A DNA stretch of 64,000 nucleotides, taken from NCBI RefSeq assembly GCF_003601925.1, contig NZ_QZWH01000022.1, positions 62,001-126,000 of the forward strand, written 5' to 3'. A program made the position numbers and the translations under genes. The notes below the pieces were generated by a model that saw nothing but the letters and a program-made list of their open reading frames with translations, did not search any database and was not told the origin of the DNA. Position 1 is the stretch's first letter, and every line of letters begins with the position of its first letter. The DNA comes from Buttiauxella izardii. Lineage in GTDB: Bacteria; Pseudomonadota; Gammaproteobacteria; Enterobacterales; Enterobacteriaceae. Below are positions 60,250 to 64,000 of the stretch, one piece after another.

Positions 60250-61248
60250 ATGGATATCGAAGAAATTGTGGCCCTTAGTGTAAAGCATAATGTCTCTGAT
60301 CTACACCTGTGCACGCAGCTTCCTGCACGCTGGCGCAGGCAAGGGCGGCTTGAACCTCTGCCTGAAAACGCTCCGGCACCGGAAACTTTGTTGGATAGTT
60401 GGCTGAGCTCTGCGCAAAAGGAACAGTTGGAAGATACTGGGCAACTCGATTTTGCGGTATCGCTAAAAGAAGGTATGCGTCTGCGTGCTAATGCTTTCCG
60501 GCAGTTAAATGGCTATTCGCTGGCGTTGCGGTTGTTGGCGTCAGATTGCCCGAAACTTGAGGTGTTAAACGTCCCGCCGCTGATCCCTGAATTACTAAAA
60601 TCGCCGGACGGCTTGATTCTGGTTACTGGGGCGACGGGCAGCGGGAAATCTACCACGCTTGCGGCGATGGTGGATTATCTCAACTATCAGCTCGACGGTC
60701 ATATTCTCACCCTTGAAGATCCCATCGAATTTGTACATCACTCGCAGCGATGTTTGATTCAACAGCGCGAACCTGGCCTACATTGCGATTCGTTTGCCGC
60801 AGGGCTACGGGCGGCATTGCGTGAAGATCCCGATGTGATTTTGCTGGGTGAATTACGCGACAGCGAAACCATCCGCCTTGCGTTAACAGCCGCCGAAACC
60901 GGGCATCTGGTGCTGGCAACATTGCACACTCGCGGTGCTGCGCAAGCGGTGGAAAGGCTGGTGGATGTCTTTCCCGCAGAAGAAAAAAACATGGTGCGCA
61001 GCCAGCTGGCGGGCAGTCTCAAAGCCGTGTTAGCGCAGAAATTACTGCCAGATAAAAATGGCGACCGGGTGGCGCTGTATGAACTGCTGGTGAACACGCC
61101 CGCCGTGGCGAGTCTGATACGCGAAGGCAAAACGCATCAGTTGCCAGGGCAGATACAAACCGGGCAGCAGCATGGGATGCAGAGCTTTGCGCAGAGTGAG
61201 GCGAAGTTACGTGCGGAAAGTCGGATTGCGGACAGGGATGAAGAATGA
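60250..61248 (+). CDS. yggR: PilT-like twitching ATPase YggR
   Basis: 332 residues (E. coli 326). Secretion/retraction ATPase of the GspE/PilT family: Walker A GATGSGKST, Asp box ILTLEDPIEFVHHSQ, and Walker B DPDVILLGELRDSETIRLAL, then TGHLVLATLHTRGAAQ. No pilus genes are nearby, so its role is unclear. It is divergent from yggS with a 15-base gap. ATG 60250 matches the family N-terminus. Confidence 0.93.
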   Translation: MDIEEIVALSVKHNVSDLHLCTQLPARWRRQGRLEPLPENAPAPETLLDSWLSSAQKEQLEDTGQLDFAVSLKEGMRLRANAFRQLNGYSLALRLLASDCPKLEVLNVPPLIPELLKSPDGLILVTGATGSGKSTTLAAMVDYLNYQLDGHILTLEDPIEFVHHSQRCLIQQREPGLHCDSFAAGLRAALREDPDVILLGELRDSETIRLALTAAETGHLVLATLHTRGAAQAVERLVDVFPAEEKNMVRSQLAGSLKAVLAQKLLPDKNGDRVALYELLVNTPAVASLIREGKTHQLPGQIQTGQQHGMQSFAQSEAKLRAESRIADRDEE

Positions 61249-61309
61249 TGGTTAAAAATATTGCTTGCGTGTGTGTTTGTGTGTATCGTTTTCTTGTCAG
61301 GAGAAAACC

Positions 61310-61492
61310 ATGAAATCTTCTGATCTTATTAAGGAACTGAAGGCAGCAGGATGCGAACCCGCCAGAAATTCTGGAGGCAGCCACAGGATCTGGTGGTCGC
61401 CTAATACCGGCAAAACTTTTCCGGTTCCGCATCCAAAGAAAGATCTCCCCATCGGCACTGTCAGGTCAATTCGTAGACTTGCGGGGATATGA
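61310..61492 (+). CDS. hicA: HicA-type mRNA interferase toxin
   Basis: 60 residues, the usual size. Double-stranded RNA-binding-like fold with the motif RNSGGSHRIWW; His25 is the predicted catalytic residue. Cleaves mRNA when not bound by HicB. Start at ATG 61310 with GGAG upstream (TCAGGAGAAAACC). The hicB frame begins within four bases of its end. The unit is inserted between yggR and ruvX. Confidence 0.88.
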   Translation: MKSSDLIKELKAAGCEPARNSGGSHRIWWSPNTGKTFPVPHPKKDLPIGTVRSIRRLAGI

Positions 61493-61512
61493 ATCTAATT
61501 AAGGAGGTTGCT

Positions 61513-61986
61513 ATGTTTTTTTCTGTTGGCGTGGAGATGCCTGCAAACGATAACGAAGCGTATGGAATGATTGTCCCTGCGCTATGCAATGATGATTTCG
61601 GCTGTATTTCTGCGGCGGATAATCAAGATGAAATTGCAGAGATGGTACGCGAGGCGATTTTGATGATTGTTGATCTCATGGTTGAGCGGGGCCTTGATAT
61701 CACGCAGCTTAAAGATGCCGGGCCATTTGTTTATGCGGCGAATCCTGAATACGCTTACTGCAAGCAGTGGCTGTTGGTGGATGTGGATTTGTCAGCTCTG
61801 CAGGGTAAGCCCCAGCGAATCAATATTTCTCTGCCGGATGCACTTTTGGAACGTATTGATAACCGCGTAAAACAGCCAGCATCGGGTTACCGGGATCGCA
61901 GCCATTTCCTGGCGGTTGCGGCGCGGCATGAGCTGATCGGTGAAGCATCAGACATGCCAGGCAGCAAAAAAAGTCAGGGATTGTAG
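61513..61986 (+). CDS. hicB: HicB-type antitoxin
   Basis: 157 residues. An N-terminal HicB partial RNase H-like domain ([34 protein letters not shown]) and a C-terminal ribbon-helix-helix with [18 protein letters not shown] for DNA binding and autoregulation. ATG 61513 has a near-perfect AAGGAGG site; an ATG at 61489 overlapping hicA is also open. The 3' end overlaps the convergent ruvX by 13 bases. Confidence 0.88.
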   Translation: MFFSVGVEMPANDNEAYGMIVPALCNDDFGCISAADNQDEIAEMVREAILMIVDLMVERGLDITQLKDAGPFVYAANPEYAYCKQWLLVDVDLSALQGKPQRINISLPDALLERIDNRVKQPASGYRDRSHFLAVAARHELIGEASDMPGSKKSQGL

Positions 61987-62393
61987 TCAAACCAGCTTTC
62001 AAGAATGATCACGGCTGATGCTGAATCAATGCTGCCTTTGTTCAACGCGCGGAATCCGCCGTGTTCGAACAACCCGGCGCGAGCTTCTACAGTGCTCAGG
62101 CGTTCATCCTGCAACGCGACTTTAACTCCGAAACGCCCATGCAGGCGATTGGCAAACTTGCGGGCGCGGGCGGTGAGGGGTTGCTCGGTGCCATCCATAT
62201 TGAGCGGCAAGCCCACAACCACTTCATCGGGTTGCCATTCTTTAAGAATTTTTTCGATGACATTCCAGTCCGGCGTGCCGTCCTGCGCTTTTATTGCCGT
62301 AAGTGGGCGAGCGGTGCCAGTAATACGCTGACCCACTGCAACACCGATGCTTTTTGTACCGAAATCAAAGGCTAATAACGTGCCGCTACTCAT
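61974..62393 (-). CDS. ruvX: Holliday junction resolvase-like protein RuvX (YqgF)
   Basis: 139 residues (E. coli 138). RNase H-fold nuclease family linked to pre-16S rRNA 5' end processing. N-terminal [17 protein letters not shown] with catalytic Asp; [24 protein letters not shown] and a C-terminal Asp-containing [13 protein letters not shown]. Its ATG overlaps the yqgE stop by one base (TAATG). Confidence 0.95.
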   Translation of the reverse strand: MSSGTLLAFDFGTKSIGVAVGQRITGTARPLTAIKAQDGTPDWNVIEKILKEWQPDEVVVGLPLNMDGTEQPLTARARKFANRLHGRFGVKVALQDERLSTVEARAGLFEHGGFRALNKGSIDSASAVIILESWFDYNP

Positions 62394-62956
62394 TAAGCAT
62401 GTCCTGCTTCGCTTGGCATATTGTGGATATCAATGCCGATTAATTTAGCCGCTTCACGCCAGCGCTCAGATATTGGGGTATGGAACAAAATGGATGCGTC
62501 TGCCGGGGCGGTAAGCCAGTCGTTATCGAGGATTTCCTGCTCCAGTTGCCCTTTTTCCCACGAAGAATAACCGAGCGCGACAATCACATCCGCGGGTTGG
62601 CTTGCGGTGCCGATGGTTTCAAGTACGTCGCGGGAGGTGGTAATCACGGTGTAGTCAGAAATACGGATGCTCGAAGCAAAGCAGTCTGGCGGGGAATGCA
62701 GAATGAAGCCACGGTCTTCCGCCAAAGGGCCGCCAATAAATACGGGTTTATCAAGACGAATGGCCGGGTCGCGTGGTTCCGGTTCGATTTTCAGCTTTTC
62801 CAGAACACCGTCAACCTGAAGGTTTTCGAGGGGTTTATTAATGATGATTCCCATCGCGCCGTCTTCGTTGTATTCGCAAATATAAACGACAGCACGCTTA
62901 AACAAGGGGTCCGTGAGCGCCGGCATGGCAATTAGAAAGTGATGCTGTAAATTCAT
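62393..62956 (-). CDS. yqgE: UPF0301 family protein YqgE
   Basis: 187 residues, as in E. coli. Alpha/beta protein of the DUF179 family, function unknown: [44 protein letters not shown]-like [13 protein letters not shown], and [16 protein letters not shown]. Always found next to ruvX, as here; gshB lies 78 bases upstream. Confidence 0.94.
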   Translation of the reverse strand: MNLQHHFLIAMPALTDPLFKRAVVYICEYNEDGAMGIIINKPLENLQVDGVLEKLKIEPEPRDPAIRLDKPVFIGGPLAEDRGFILHSPPDCFASSIRISDYTVITTSRDVLETIGTASQPADVIVALGYSSWEKGQLEQEILDNDWLTAPADASILFHTPISERWREAAKLIGIDIHNMPSEAGHA

Positions 62957-63009
62957 TGTCAGAGGTTCTGGTTCCGGTTGAAAAAGCGAGCAGTCAGTTT
63001 ATCACTACT

Positions 63010-63028
63010 GAGCGGGCGAAGCCCGCTC
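63010..63028 (-). other. Hairpin between gshB and yqgE
   Basis: GAGCGGGC and GCCCGCTC make an 8-bp GC-rich stem with a three-base loop (TTC on the minus strand) directly after gshB. No T-run follows, so it may be a stability or pause element rather than a full terminator. Confidence 0.55.
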
Positions 63029-63034
63029 GCAGGA

Positions 63035-63982
63035 CTATTTTGCCAGGCGCGTCTCGATTGCGTCGAACAACATGCCGGTGATAGAAACCGGGAATTCGGC
63101 TTCGATTTCACGAATACAGGTTGGACTGGTGACGTTAATCTCAGTCAGGCGGTCGCCAATAATATCCAGGCCAACAAAAATCAGACCTTTAGCTTTAAGC
63201 GTTGGGCCGACGCGGCGGGCAATTTCCCAATCGCTTTCGGTTAATGGACGCGGTTCGCCACGGCCCCCCGCTGCCAGGTTGCCGCGTGTTTCGCCACCTT
63301 GCGGAATACGCGCCAGGCAGTACGGAACAGGTTCGCCATCAACCACCAAAACGCGTTTGTCGCCATCGACGATCGCAGGAATGTAGTTCTGCGCCATGCA
63401 GTAACGGTTGCCCAGTTCGGTCAACGTTTCTGCAATCACGCCAAGGTTAGGATCGCCTTCTTTCACGCGGAAGATAGACGTGCCGCCCATGCCATCTAAT
63501 GGCTTGAGAATGATATCGCCATGTTTTTGCCAGAAGGCTTTAAGCTGCGCTTTGTTGCGCGTCACGAGTGTTTCTGGCGTTAAATCTGCAAACCAGGCGG
63601 TGAACAGCTTTTCGTTACAATCGCGCAGGCTCTGCGGTTTGTTAACGATGAGCGTCCCTTTTTCTTCGGCACGTTCGAGAATGTAAGTTGCGTAGATAAA
63701 CTCGGTATCAAACGGCGGATCTTTACGCATCAAGATCACGTCAAGATCGGCAAGCTGAATGTCTTGCTCGCTGCCAAACTCGTACCATTTATCGTAGTTC
63801 TGCTCGACAGAGACCAGGCGAGTGCGCGCACGCGCTTCACCGTTGATCAAATAGAGATCGGCCATTTCCATATAATGCAGTTCATAACCACGGCGCTGGG
63901 CTTCCAGCAGCATGGCAAAACTTGAGTCTTTCTTGATGTTAATGTTTGCGATGGGATCCATCACGATGCCGAGCTTGATCAT
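63035..63982 (-). CDS. gshB: Glutathione synthetase
   Basis: 315 residues, as in E. coli. ATP-grasp enzyme joining gamma-glutamylcysteine and glycine. N-terminal KLGIVMDPIANINIKKDSSFAMLLEAQRRGY, KPLDGMGGTSIFRV, GDKRVLVVDGEPVPYCLARIPQGGETRGNLAAGGRGE and INVTSPTCIREIE are typical. GGAG precedes ATG 63982, near the window edge. Confidence 0.97.
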   Translation of the reverse strand: MIKLGIVMDPIANINIKKDSSFAMLLEAQRRGYELHYMEMADLYLINGEARARTRLVSVEQNYDKWYEFGSEQDIQLADLDVILMRKDPPFDTEFIYATYILERAEEKGTLIVNKPQSLRDCNEKLFTAWFADLTPETLVTRNKAQLKAFWQKHGDIILKPLDGMGGTSIFRVKEGDPNLGVIAETLTELGNRYCMAQNYIPAIVDGDKRVLVVDGEPVPYCLARIPQGGETRGNLAAGGRGEPRPLTESDWEIARRVGPTLKAKGLIFVGLDIIGDRLTEINVTSPTCIREIEAEFPVSITGMLFDAIETRLAK

Positions 63983-64000
63983 TGTTTTTCTCCGTTTTTA

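Overview
This window is chromosomal DNA from a member of the Enterobacteriaceae that is not E. coli. Many proteins (RihC, DapB, CarAB, KefFC, FolA, LptD, AraC, SetA, GshB) closely resemble the E. coli proteins as I remember them. Gene order is largely that of the E. coli 0.5-1.7 minute region, but with different accessory genes. I see no integrase, transposase, tRNA, rRNA or CRISPR array. No database search was run: names rest on recognisable motifs, lengths, gene order and memory of the families.

Left accessory zone (1-5,371): a minus-strand sugar-acid operon. It holds a GntR/FCD regulator, a KDGal kinase (DgoK), a KDPGal aldolase (DgoA), an SMP-30 type lactonase, a GalP-like sugar:H+ symporter and the 5' part of a sugar-acid MFS transporter cut by the window edge. 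A perfect palindrome of the DgoR type lies before dgoK. The set fits a De Ley-Doudoroff type galactose/galactonate route whose dehydrogenase and dehydratase are not visible here.

Middle accessory zone (6,391-19,634): rihC and dapB are neighbours in E. coli but are about 13.4 kb apart here. The insert has two catabolic modules. The first is a mannose-family PTS (EIIA, EIIB, EIIC, EIID) with a long ManA-like protein, a LacI-type repressor and a separate pair of cupin isomerase-like genes. Three near-identical palindromes (GGTTAATCGATTAACC type) tie these units into one regulon, and a perfect CRP site lies in the divergent promoter. The second module is three Gfo/Idh/MocA oxidoreductases, a GPH-type transporter and its own divergent LacI-type regulator.

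Core zone (19,785-56,851): dapB, carAB (TTG start; RutR, PurR and ArgR sites), a YgdI/YgdR lipoprotein, kefFC, a LysE-family exporter, folA, apaHG-rsmA-pdxA-surA-lptD, djlA, rluA, rapA, polB (SOS box), araBAD-araC with the full AraC/CRP control region, yabI, thiBPQ with a TPP riboswitch, sgrR, the SgrS/SgrT dual-function RNA and setA.

Right zone (56,921-63,982): hemW-rdgB-yggU-yggT-yggS, yggR, an inserted hicAB toxin-antitoxin pair, ruvX, yqgE and gshB. In E. coli this block sits near 66 minutes, far from setA, so the setA/hemW junction is a rearrangement point. REP, ERIC and a CCCTCTCC palindrome repeat fill several intergenic spaces, mostly between convergent genes.
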